NCBI RefSeq assembly: GCF_041197575.1
Contig: NZ_JBDKXB010000001.1
Span: forward strand, 186,001 to 250,000
Source of the DNA: Thioalkalicoccus limnaeus
GTDB lineage: Bacteria; Pseudomonadota; Gammaproteobacteria; Chromatiales; Chromatiaceae
Length of the DNA stretch: 64,000 nucleotides
Reading direction: 5' to 3'
A model generated the notes under the pieces. That model had not been told where the DNA came from, did no database searches, and saw nothing but the letters and a program-made list of their open reading frames with translations. Shown piece by piece: positions 56,946-64,000 of this stretch (position 1 is the stretch's first letter; each line of letters starts with the position of its first letter). Both the position numbers and the translations under genes were made by a program.

Positions 56946-57967
56946 TGTCAGACATGAAGCGACGTTCGCTGATGCTTTGGGTCGCGGTGCCGATTCTGCT
57001 CGTCGGGGTCGCCATCGGCCTGCTGAGCCTCGACCATCGGCTGTTCGTGAACCGGCCCTTGCCGCCGAACACGAGCGAACCCTATTTCGAGATCCCGCGC
57101 GGGGCCTCGCTGCGCCAAATCGCGGAGCAGTTGGTCGCCGAGGGCTATCTGACCGAACCTTATCGATTTCTTGCGCTTGCCCATCTCTCGGGTCACGCCG
57201 GGCGCCTGAAGGCCGGGGAATACGCGTGGGGCGAGGGGACGACACCCCGGGCCTTATTGGAACGGCTGACCACCGGTCGTGTGGTCCAGCACTCGATCAC
57301 CCTTGTCGAAGGATGGACCTTCCGGCGGGTTCGCGACGCCTTGGCGGTGGACGAGCGTTTGACCGGCGAGCTCGCTCAGTTGACGGATCAGCAGATCATG
57401 GCCCGGCTCGGGCGGCCGGACCAGCATCCAGAGGGTCTGTTCTTTCCGGATACCTATCTGTTCACGCGGGGTACGCCTCGAATCCAGATCCTGCAGCGTT
57501 CACTGGAGCGCATGGACCAGGTTCTGGCCGAGGAATGGGCGCGTCGGACGCCGGATCTTCCGCTCGCGACGCCCTACGAGGCGCTGATTCTGGCCTCGAT
57601 CGTCGAGCGCGAAGCCGCCTTGGCGTCGGAGCGGGCCGAGATCGCCGGAGTGTTCGTGCGCCGGCTCAGGATCGGAATGCGGCTGCAGGCGGATCCGACG
57701 GTGGTCTATGGCCTCGGCGATGAGTTCGAGGGTCGCCTGCGGCGCGTCCACCTGCGTGACGACAACCCCTATAATACCTATGTCCGCGCGGGTTTACCGC
57801 CGACCCCGATCGCGCTGCCGGGGCGCGCGGCGATCGCTGCGACACTCGATCCGGCCGACGGCGAGACCCTCTACTTCGTCGCGCGCGGCGATGGCAGCCA
57901 CCATTTTTCGAGGACGCTGAGTGAACATAATCAGGCCGTCCGGCGCTATATCCTCGGCCAGGAATGA
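56945..57967 (+). CDS. mltG: Endolytic murein transglycosylase MltG
   Basis: MltG (YceG) cleaves nascent peptidoglycan and ends glycan chain growth at the inner membrane. The 340-aa protein has one N-terminal helix (LMLWVAVPILLVGVAIGLLS), then the LysM-like YFEIPRGASLRQIAEQLVAE and the catalytic domain with LFFPDTYLFTRG, LILASIVEREAALASERAEI (catalytic Glu) and LQADPTVVYGLG with YNTYVRAGLPPTPIALPGRA. ATG 56945 overlaps the pabC stop. Confidence 0.96.
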   Translation: MSDMKRRSLMLWVAVPILLVGVAIGLLSLDHRLFVNRPLPPNTSEPYFEIPRGASLRQIAEQLVAEGYLTEPYRFLALAHLSGHAGRLKAGEYAWGEGTTPRALLERLTTGRVVQHSITLVEGWTFRRVRDALAVDERLTGELAQLTDQQIMARLGRPDQHPEGLFFPDTYLFTRGTPRIQILQRSLERMDQVLAEEWARRTPDLPLATPYEALILASIVEREAALASERAEIAGVFVRRLRIGMRLQADPTVVYGLGDEFEGRLRRVHLRDDNPYNTYVRAGLPPTPIALPGRAAIAATLDPADGETLYFVARGDGSHHFSRTLSEHNQAVRRYILGQE

Positions 57968-57994
57968 CCTGGTCGGGGCATTCGTCGTCAGTCG

Positions 57995-58630
57995 ATGAAC
58001 GAGCGAGGACGTTTCATCACGCTCGAAGGGATCGAAGGGGCTGGGAAGTCGACGCAGGCCGCGGTGGTCTGTGATCTGCTCACCGAACAGGGCCGCGACC
58101 TGGTGCGCACGCGCGAACCGGGCGGAACCGAGATGGCCGAGCGAATCCGAACCCTGCTGCTCGATCCTGCGCATCAGGGGATGTCGGCAGAAGCCGAACT
58201 TCTCCTGCTGTTCGCGGCCCGCGCCGAACACCTGGCGCGTACCATACGGCCGGCGCTGGCGGCCGGTCGCTGGGTCGTCTGTGATCGCTTCACCGATGCC
58301 ACCTATGCCTACCAGGGCGGCGGTCGCGGCCTGGACAGCGCGGTCATCGGCTGCCTCGAGAAGCTGGTGCAAGGATCGTTGCGACCCGACTTGACCCTGT
58401 TGCTCGACCTGCCTGTGGCCGTCGGGTTGGCGCGCACGCGCGGGCGCGCCGCGTTGGACCGCATCGAGACCGAGAACGAGGAGTTCTTCGATCGGGTGCG
58501 CGAGCATTACCGGCAGCGCGCGAGGCTCGAACCGGCCCGGATCCGGCTGATCGATGCGGGCGCGGATCTGACAGCCGTGACGGGATCGGTGCGCAGGGTG
58601 CTCTCCGAATACCTGGCCTGCTGTGATTGA
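57995..58630 (+). CDS. tmk: Thymidylate kinase
   Basis: Tmk phosphorylates dTMP to dTDP. The 211-aa protein has the P-loop GIEGAGKSTQAAVVCDLLTE, TREPGGTEMAERIRTLLLD, the DR motif in VVCDRFTDATYAYQGGGRGL and a lid region DRIETENEEFFDRVREHYRQ. It overlaps holB by 8 nt. Confidence 0.97.
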   Translation: MNERGRFITLEGIEGAGKSTQAAVVCDLLTEQGRDLVRTREPGGTEMAERIRTLLLDPAHQGMSAEAELLLLFAARAEHLARTIRPALAAGRWVVCDRFTDATYAYQGGGRGLDSAVIGCLEKLVQGSLRPDLTLLLDLPVAVGLARTRGRAALDRIETENEEFFDRVREHYRQRARLEPARIRLIDAGADLTAVTGSVRRVLSEYLACCD

Positions 58631-59675
58631 CGGGCCGGCCGCTACAGGTGGTCAGGGCGCGGTCGATGGGGTTTCGGCTTTTCCCCATCGACCTCCGCCT
58701 TGGACCCTGCCCGCATGGAGCGCCCTGATCCGAGCCCACCGGGCCGACCGGATGCCGCATGCGTTGCTGATCACGGGACCCGCCGGTATCGGAAAAGGGG
58801 TCTTCGCCAGGGCCCTGGCCGAGGCCTTGCTCTGCGTCGCTGCAACGGACGAGGGGGTGGCCTGCGGTGGCTGCCCCGAGTGCCGCCTGTTGGCCGCTGG
58901 GAATCATCCGGACGGCCTGTGGGTCGGCCCCGATCCGGATGCCAAGAGCCCGGAGATCCGCGTCGACGTCATTCGCGACCTGATCGATCGGGAGGGATTG
59001 ACGTCGCATCGGGGGCGATACAAGATCGTTGTGATCCAACCAGCGCATCAACTCAATCGTGCGGCGGCCAACAGTCTGCTTAAGACCCTGGAGGAGCCGT
59101 CAGCGAGCACCCTGATGCTGCTGGTCAGCGAGGCGCCCGGTCGTTTGGCGGCAACGGTGCGCAGCCGCTGTCAACGGATCCTCCTGCCGCTGCCGCACGA
59201 GGATCTTGGTCGCAAGTGGCTGGCCGGTCGGGCCAAGGGCGCGGATGCGCGGCTTCTGTTGCGTCTCGCGCATGGGGCACCGTTCGGCGCACTGGCGCTG
59301 CTCGAAGATGGCTTGCTCGAACGCCGCGACGCCCTCTTCGAGGGTTTTGTCGAGGTCCTGAACGGCGTCCGTGACCCGATCGCCGAGGCCGAAGCTTGGA
59401 ACATCTCGGACGCAAGGCTATCATGCGAGTGGTTGGCTGGATGGATCAGCGACATCCTGCGGCTCGCGGCGGCCCCGGATCCTCGTCATCTTGCTCATCC
59501 GGACAAGGCCGAGTCCTTGGCGGAGCTGGTGCCAAGGATCGACCTGAGATCGGCGCATCGCTATTTGCAGGACGTCTACCGTGCCGGTGCGCTGGCTGGA
59601 ACCACGGTCAACAAACTTTTGCTTCTGGAGTCGCTTTTGATCGGCCTTGCGAACCTGCGCCGACCCCGGTGTTGA
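58623..59675 (+). CDS. holB: DNA polymerase III subunit delta'
   Basis: HolB is the delta' subunit of the clamp loader. The 350-aa protein has ALLITGPAGIGKGVFARALA, a zinc-binding set of cysteines (LLCVAATDEGVACGGCPECR), NSLLKTLEEPSASTLMLLVS and SRCQRILLP. GTG 58623 is the start, overlapping tmk. It ends directly before the pilZ ATG. Confidence 0.95.
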   Translation: MIDGPAATGGQGAVDGVSAFPHRPPPWTLPAWSALIRAHRADRMPHALLITGPAGIGKGVFARALAEALLCVAATDEGVACGGCPECRLLAAGNHPDGLWVGPDPDAKSPEIRVDVIRDLIDREGLTSHRGRYKIVVIQPAHQLNRAAANSLLKTLEEPSASTLMLLVSEAPGRLAATVRSRCQRILLPLPHEDLGRKWLAGRAKGADARLLLRLAHGAPFGALALLEDGLLERRDALFEGFVEVLNGVRDPIAEAEAWNISDARLSCEWLAGWISDILRLAAAPDPRHLAHPDKAESLAELVPRIDLRSAHRYLQDVYRAGALAGTTVNKLLLLESLLIGLANLRRPRC

Positions 59676-60032
59676 ATGGAAACGAGTTCCTTCGGTAGCC
59701 AACAGCGGATCCTGAGCTTCGCGATCCGCGATAAACAGGCGTTGTTTCAAGCCTTCATGCCTTTTGTCGAGAATGGTGGGCTTTTCATTCCGACCACGAA
59801 GCGTTATCAACTCGGCGATGAGATCTTCCTGCTCCTGCAACTGATGGACGAGCCGGAGCGGATCCCGGTCGCGGCCAAAGTCGTCTGGGTCACGCCCCCC
59901 GGCGCCGAAGGCAATCGTGTCGTCGGGGTCGGTGTGCAGTTCAGCGACCAGGACAAGGGGCTTGCACGCCGAAAGATCGAGGAATATCTGGCCGGCCTGT
60001 TGAACGCGGAACGTCCAACCCACACGATGTGA
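59676..60032 (+). CDS. pilZ: PilZ-domain protein
   Basis: This is the type IV pilus assembly PilZ found between holB and tatD in Pseudomonas and relatives. The 118-aa protein has NGGLFIPTTKRYQLGDEIFL, VAAKVVWVTPPGAEGNRVVG and VGVQFSDQDKG. The RxxxR and DxSxxG residues that bind c-di-GMP are not evident, as in P. aeruginosa PilZ, so it likely acts through protein contacts with the pilus machinery. Confidence 0.9.
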   Translation: METSSFGSQQRILSFAIRDKQALFQAFMPFVENGGLFIPTTKRYQLGDEIFLLLQLMDEPERIPVAAKVVWVTPPGAEGNRVVGVGVQFSDQDKGLARRKIEEYLAGLLNAERPTHTM

Positions 60033-60102
60033 TCGACAGCGGCGTTTCGCGGCCTTCACCGGCGACCTTTCCATCACCGCGTCGGCGCGGCCCCTTGCGA
60101 TC

Positions 60103-60891
60103 ATGTTTGCCGATTCACATTGTCATCTCGACTGCATAGACCTGAGTCCCTACGGCGGCGAGTTCAGCGGCCTCGTCGCGGCCGCCGAGCGGGCCGGTGT
60201 CACCCGAATGTTGTGCGTGGCGATCGACCTGCGCCGGTTTCCGGCGATGCGCGCGCTGGTCGACCCCTATCCGCGAGTGCTGGTATCTGTCGGGGTGCAT
60301 CCGAATGCACCGGATGACCAGGAACCATCCGCCGACGAGCTGATGGCCATGGCGGCCGATCCGCGTTGTGTCGCGATCGGGGAAACCGGCCTCGATTTCT
60401 TTCGTGACAAAGGTGATCCGGGTTGGCAGCGGGTGCGCTTTCGGCGCCATATCGAGGTCGCCAGGGCGATCCAGAAGCCGCTGATCGTGCATACCCGGTC
60501 GGCCCGGGACGACACGTTGCGGTTGCTCATCGAGGGGCGCGCCGACGAGATCGGCGGCGTGATGCATTGTTTTACCGAAGACTGGGACATGGCGAGACGC
60601 GCGCTCGATCTTGGATTCCATATCTCGTTCTCCGGCATCGTCACCTTTCGCAATGCGGCCGAGTTGCGCGAAGTCGCGCGCCGCGTGCCGCTCGATCGAC
60701 TACTGATCGAAACCGATGCCCCCTATCTGGCCCCGGTGCCCCACCGTGGCCGACCGAACGAGCCCAAGTACCTCCCGGCCGTGGCGCAGTGCATTGCCGA
60801 CCTGCGCGGCCTCGATCGGGACGAGGTCGCGCGGCGCACAAGCGACAACTATCAGCGCTTGTTCGGTGACATCGGCGCGGGTCCACTTTAA
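60103..60891 (+). CDS. tatD: TatD-family metal-dependent hydrolase
   Basis: TatD/YcfH-type proteins are metal-dependent deoxyribonuclease-like hydrolases. The 262-aa protein has the metal motif [85 protein letters not shown] and the C-terminal [20 protein letters not shown]. The last gene of the pabC-mltG-tmk-holB-pilZ-tatD set. Confidence 0.95.
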   Translation: MFADSHCHLDCIDLSPYGGEFSGLVAAAERAGVTRMLCVAIDLRRFPAMRALVDPYPRVLVSVGVHPNAPDDQEPSADELMAMAADPRCVAIGETGLDFFRDKGDPGWQRVRFRRHIEVARAIQKPLIVHTRSARDDTLRLLIEGRADEIGGVMHCFTEDWDMARRALDLGFHISFSGIVTFRNAAELREVARRVPLDRLLIETDAPYLAPVPHRGRPNEPKYLPAVAQCIADLRGLDRDEVARRTSDNYQRLFGDIGAGPL

Positions 60892-60917
60892 GACAACCAC
60901 CAGGAACAGCTACCACG

Positions 60918-62765
60918 ATGCCCCAATATCGCTCGCGCACCACGACTCATGGCCGCAACATGGCCGGCGCCCGCGCGCTCTGGCGCGCCACTGGGATGAA
61001 GGACGGCGACTTCGACAAACCCATCATTGCAGTTGCCAATTCGTTCACGCAGTTCGTCCCCGGTCACGTCCACCTGAAGGACTTGGGGCAACTGATCGCC
61101 CGCGAGATCGAGCGGGCTGGCGGCGTCGCCAAGGAGTTCAACACCATCGCGGTCGACGATGGCATCGCGATGGGTCACGCCGGGATGCTCTATTCCCTCC
61201 CGTCGCGCGACATCATCGCCGACTCGGTCGAATACATGGTCAATGCCCATTGCGCCGATGCGTTGGTGTGTCTGTCGAACTGCGACAAGATCACCCCCGG
61301 TATGCTGATGGCGGCATTGCGGTTGAACATCCCGACGGTCTTCGTGTCCGGTGGTCCGATGGAGGCCGGCAAGGTGATCCGCGGCGGGCAGGAGCGACAT
61401 CTGGACCTGGTCGATGCGATGATCGCGGCGGCCGATTCGGCCCAGACCGACGAACAGGTTGCCGAGCTGGAACGCTCGGCCTGCCCGACCTGTGGATCCT
61501 GTTCCGGGATGTTCACGGCCAATTCGATGAATTGCCTGACCGAGGCGTTGGGGCTGAGTCTGCCGGCGAATGGCTCGCTGCTCGCGACCCACCGCGCGCG
61601 CGAGGCGCTGTTCCTCGAAGCCGGGCGTTTGGTCGTCGAGCTCGCCAAACGGTATTACGATCACGATGACGAGCAGGTGCTGCCACGGGCCATCGCGTGT
61701 CGCGATGCCTTCGAGAATGCAATGAGTCTCGATATCGCGATGGGCGGCTCGACCAATACGGTCCTGCATCTGCTTGCGGCCGCGCACGAGGCTGGCGTGG
61801 ATTTCACGATGGCCGATATCGACCGGCTCAGCCGCCGGGTGCCGAACCTGTGCAAGGTCGCGCCGGCGACGTCCTTGTATCACATGGAGGACGTCCATCG
61901 CGCCGGCGGCGTCTTCGGGATCCTCGGTGAACTGGACCGGGCCGGTCTGATCCATCGCGCGGTGCCGACCATCCATAGCCCGTCGCTCGGCGAGGCGCTC
62001 GATCATTGGGACCTCGCGCGCACCGACGACGAGGCCGTCCGGCGGCGCTATCTCGCGGCGCCCGGTGGTGTGCCGACGCAGGTTGCCTTCAGTCAGGACC
62101 GTCTGTGGGAGACACCGGACATCGATCGGACGAGCGGCTGTATCCGCGATCTCGAGCACGCCTACAGCCGCGATGGCGGGCTCGCGGTCCTCTACGGCAA
62201 CCTCGCCGAACAGGGCTGCATCGTCAAGACCGCTGGTGTCGATCCAGACAACCTGATCTTCAGCGGTCCGGCGCGGATCTTCGAGAGCCAGGAGGCGGCC
62301 GTAGCCGGCATCCTGGGCGGCGAGGTCGAGGCCGGCGATGTGGTCGTGATCCGTTACGAGGGGCCAAAGGGCGGGCCTGGTATGCAGGAGATGCTCTATC
62401 CGACCAGCTACCTGAAGTCGAAAGGACTCGGCAAGGCGTGCGCGCTGATCACCGACGGCCGTTTCTCCGGCGGTACCTCGGGGCTGTCCATCGGCCATGT
62501 GTCTCCCGAGGCGGCCGAAGGCGGGCTGATCGCGTTGATCGAGCCGGGCGATTCGATCTTGATCGACATCCCTCAGCGATCGATCGAACTTCAGGTCGAT
62601 GAGGGGGTCCTGGCCGAACGGCGCTCCGCGATGCTCGCGCGTGGTGCCGCTGCCTGGCAACCGCGGGGACGGCAACGCCCGGTGTCGACCGCGCTTCAGG
62701 CCTATGCCGCCTTCACGACCAGTGCGGCGCGCGGCGCGGTTCGGGATCTATCGCAATGGCGTTGA
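60918..62765 (+). CDS. ilvD: Dihydroxy-acid dehydratase
   Basis: IlvD dehydrates 2,3-dihydroxy-3-methylvalerate and 2,3-dihydroxyisovalerate in isoleucine and valine synthesis. The 615-aa protein has cluster-binding cysteines in [17 protein letters not shown] and [58 protein letters not shown] and [22 protein letters not shown] 60918 matches the family start [20 protein letters not shown]. It is apparently a single transcription unit 27 nt after tatD. Confidence 0.97.
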   Translation: MPQYRSRTTTHGRNMAGARALWRATGMKDGDFDKPIIAVANSFTQFVPGHVHLKDLGQLIAREIERAGGVAKEFNTIAVDDGIAMGHAGMLYSLPSRDIIADSVEYMVNAHCADALVCLSNCDKITPGMLMAALRLNIPTVFVSGGPMEAGKVIRGGQERHLDLVDAMIAAADSAQTDEQVAELERSACPTCGSCSGMFTANSMNCLTEALGLSLPANGSLLATHRAREALFLEAGRLVVELAKRYYDHDDEQVLPRAIACRDAFENAMSLDIAMGGSTNTVLHLLAAAHEAGVDFTMADIDRLSRRVPNLCKVAPATSLYHMEDVHRAGGVFGILGELDRAGLIHRAVPTIHSPSLGEALDHWDLARTDDEAVRRRYLAAPGGVPTQVAFSQDRLWETPDIDRTSGCIRDLEHAYSRDGGLAVLYGNLAEQGCIVKTAGVDPDNLIFSGPARIFESQEAAVAGILGGEVEAGDVVVIRYEGPKGGPGMQEMLYPTSYLKSKGLGKACALITDGRFSGGTSGLSIGHVSPEAAEGGLIALIEPGDSILIDIPQRSIELQVDEGVLAERRSAMLARGAAAWQPRGRQRPVSTALQAYAAFTTSAARGAVRDLSQWR

Positions 62766-62865
62766 GCCCCCTTCATCCCGGATCCTGCTCGATCAGGGGC
62801 CTCCCCGGTTACGCGTCTCGGGTAACCGGGATCGCCGATCGGTGCCTGTCGCGGGGTTGACGTCG

Positions 62866-63702
62866 ATGGACTGCCGAGCGCCAGGCGAGGCCCTCCAGCA
62901 GCTCGAGGAATGGTTCGCGACCCCCCTTGGTCAGGAATTGGCCGCGATGGAGGTCGCGTGTCTCGAGCGCATGCTGCAGGACACCTTCGGCTATTACCTG
63001 CTTCAGGTGGGACTCACCGAGGTGCTCGATGGGGCCTTGGCGCGAACGCGCGTGCGCCACCGCATCCGGTTGCCCGACGGCCACCCGGGTGCTCGTCGGA
63101 ACGATGGCGGTCCGGCGCAGATCGTCGTCGATCCTTGTCGATTACCGATTGCCAGCGACAGCATCGACGCCGTGGTCTTGCCCCATTTGCTGGAGTTCGC
63201 CGTCGATCCACGGCAGGTGTTGCGTGAAACCGAGCGCGTCCTGATCCCGGAGGGACGGGTCATCATCGTCGGGTTCAACAATCTGAGTTTGTGGGGGCTG
63301 CGGCGGTTGGTGATGCGCCAGCAGCGGCGTGTCCCCTGGTGTGGTCAGTTCCTGACGCCGTTTCGCGTCGGCGATTGGTTGTCGCTGCTCGGGTTCGATG
63401 TCGAGATCGACGAACGCATGATGTTCCGTCCGCCGTGGCGCCGCACGCTGTTGCGTCACCTGCCGTTTCTCGACGTGGTTGGTCATCGGCTGTGGCCCGC
63501 GTTCGCGGGCGTCTATGGGATCCGTGCGGTCAAACGCGTCTCGACGCTGACGCCGTTGCGCCCGTCGTGGCGGCAACGGCGAGCGTTATTGACGGGGCGG
63601 CGAACCGTCGAGCCGACGGTGCGGAGAACGCCGCGCCAGAAGGCTTCGGGCAAGGCGCACGAAGGTCGATCGAAGGACACCTCGCGGCAATGTCCCGGAT
63701 GA
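62866..63702 (+). CDS. Class I SAM-dependent methyltransferase, YafS-like
   Basis: A 278-aa methyltransferase of the type commonly encoded next to rnhA and gloB in Gammaproteobacteria (YafS). It has [40 protein letters not shown] with [40 protein letters not shown] and a basic C-terminal tail. The substrate is unknown. ATG 62866 is chosen; the open frame from 62599 overlaps ilvD and is not supported. The stop overlaps the rnhA start. Confidence 0.85.
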   Translation: MDCRAPGEALQQLEEWFATPLGQELAAMEVACLERMLQDTFGYYLLQVGLTEVLDGALARTRVRHRIRLPDGHPGARRNDGGPAQIVVDPCRLPIASDSIDAVVLPHLLEFAVDPRQVLRETERVLIPEGRVIIVGFNNLSLWGLRRLVMRQQRRVPWCGQFLTPFRVGDWLSLLGFDVEIDERMMFRPPWRRTLLRHLPFLDVVGHRLWPAFAGVYGIRAVKRVSTLTPLRPSWRQRRALLTGRRTVEPTVRRTPRQKASGKAHEGRSKDTSRQCPG

Positions 63703-64000
63703 TCGAGATCTACACTGATGGTGCCTGCAAAGGGAATCCGGGACCCGGCGGCTGGGGGGCCTTGCTGCGCTGGGGCGAGGTCGAGAAGGAACTGTTCGGG
63801 GGCGAGCCGAACACGACCAACAACCGGATGGAGCTGATGGCCGTGATCATGGCCCTCGAGGCCCTGAGGCGGCCGAGCAAGGCCCGCATCGCCACCGATT
63901 CCCAGTACGTCAAGCGCGGTGTCACCGAGTGGATGGCGCGCTGGAAACGCAACGGCTGGCGAACGGCCGCCCGTGAGCCGGTCAAGAACCAAGACCTCTG
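63690..64000 (+). CDS. rnhA: Ribonuclease HI (3' end outside window)
   Basis: RNase HI degrades the RNA strand of RNA-DNA hybrids. About 103 codons are present, with the catalytic acidic residues in [20 protein letters not shown] (Asp), [18 protein letters not shown] (Glu) and [20 protein letters not shown] (Asp). The start may be ATG 63690, or ATG 63699 which overlaps the methyltransferase stop as ATGA. The gene is cut by the window edge and not by mutation. Confidence 0.95.
   Translation, partial: MSRMIEIYTDGACKGNPGPGGWGALLRWGEVEKELFGGEPNTTNNRMELMAVIMALEALRRPSKARIATDSQYVKRGVTEWMARWKRNGWRTAAREPVKNQDL

Noticed and set aside
60888..62675. A 595-codon open frame on the minus strand opposite ilvD
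   Set aside because: The plus strand encodes an unmistakable dihydroxy-acid dehydratase. The antisense product has no family features.

Overview
The window is a GC-rich chromosomal segment of a purple sulfur bacterium, most likely a member of the Chromatiaceae (Gammaproteobacteria). The main evidence is a complete oxidative-type dsr operon in the gene order known from Allochromatium vinosum (dsrA-B-E-F-H-C-M-K-L-J-O-P-N-R). It is embedded in ordinary gammaproteobacterial housekeeping blocks. No dsrS follows dsrR.

Layout. (1) 1-15,772, plus strand: the end of fusA, then tuf, the S10 and spc operons, secY-rpmJ and the alpha operon (rpsM-rpsK-rpsD-rpoA-rplQ), closed by a clear Rho-independent terminator. 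A consensus-like promoter precedes rpsM. A 325-nt gap interrupts the spc block between rpsN and rpsH. (2) 15,788-19,012, minus strand: four genes encoding a divergent TrpD-family phosphoribosyltransferase, a UbiA/MenA-type prenyltransferase, a membrane-anchored thioredoxin-fold protein and a small exported protein. (3) 19,357-22,358: an SLC13-type anion transporter with a central TrkA_C/RCK_C region, an OsmC-family protein and a DksA paralogue without the zinc-finger cysteines. (4) 22,437-25,923, minus strand and divergent from dsr: a TauD-like dioxygenase, a 63-aa protein, a 252-aa orphan, a Cas6/Cmx6-like protein with no CRISPR array in sight, and a DsrC-family protein with no cysteine at all. 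This set is the least explained part of the window. (5) 26,327-39,283, plus strand: the dsr operon. (6) 39,396-49,653: mutL-miaA-hfq-hflX-hflK-hflC-DUF2065-hisZ-purA. (7) 49,676-60,891: yceD-rpmF-plsX-fabH-fabD-fabG-acpP-fabF-pabC-mltG-tmk-holB-pilZ-tatD. (8) 60,918-64,000: ilvD, a YafS-like methyltransferase and the start of rnhA.

How it works together. The dsr genes oxidise stored sulfur. DsrEFH and DsrC relay sulfur, DsrAB with DsrL oxidise it to sulfite, DsrMKJOP links the thiol/disulfide chemistry of DsrC to quinones and periplasmic cytochromes, DsrN amidates the sirohaem of DsrAB, and DsrR is an A-type maturation factor. The divergent module, with its cysteine-free DsrC relative, is a plausible accessory or regulatory arm of sulfur metabolism, but this rests on position and homology only. 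The UbiA-TrpD pair could belong to quinone or another isoprenoid-aromatic pathway, and the product cannot be named from sequence. The remaining blocks cover translation, protein export, membrane proteolysis control, fatty-acid and murein synthesis, DNA replication and repair, and amino-acid synthesis.

I found no rRNA, tRNA, insertion sequence, prophage or CRISPR array.
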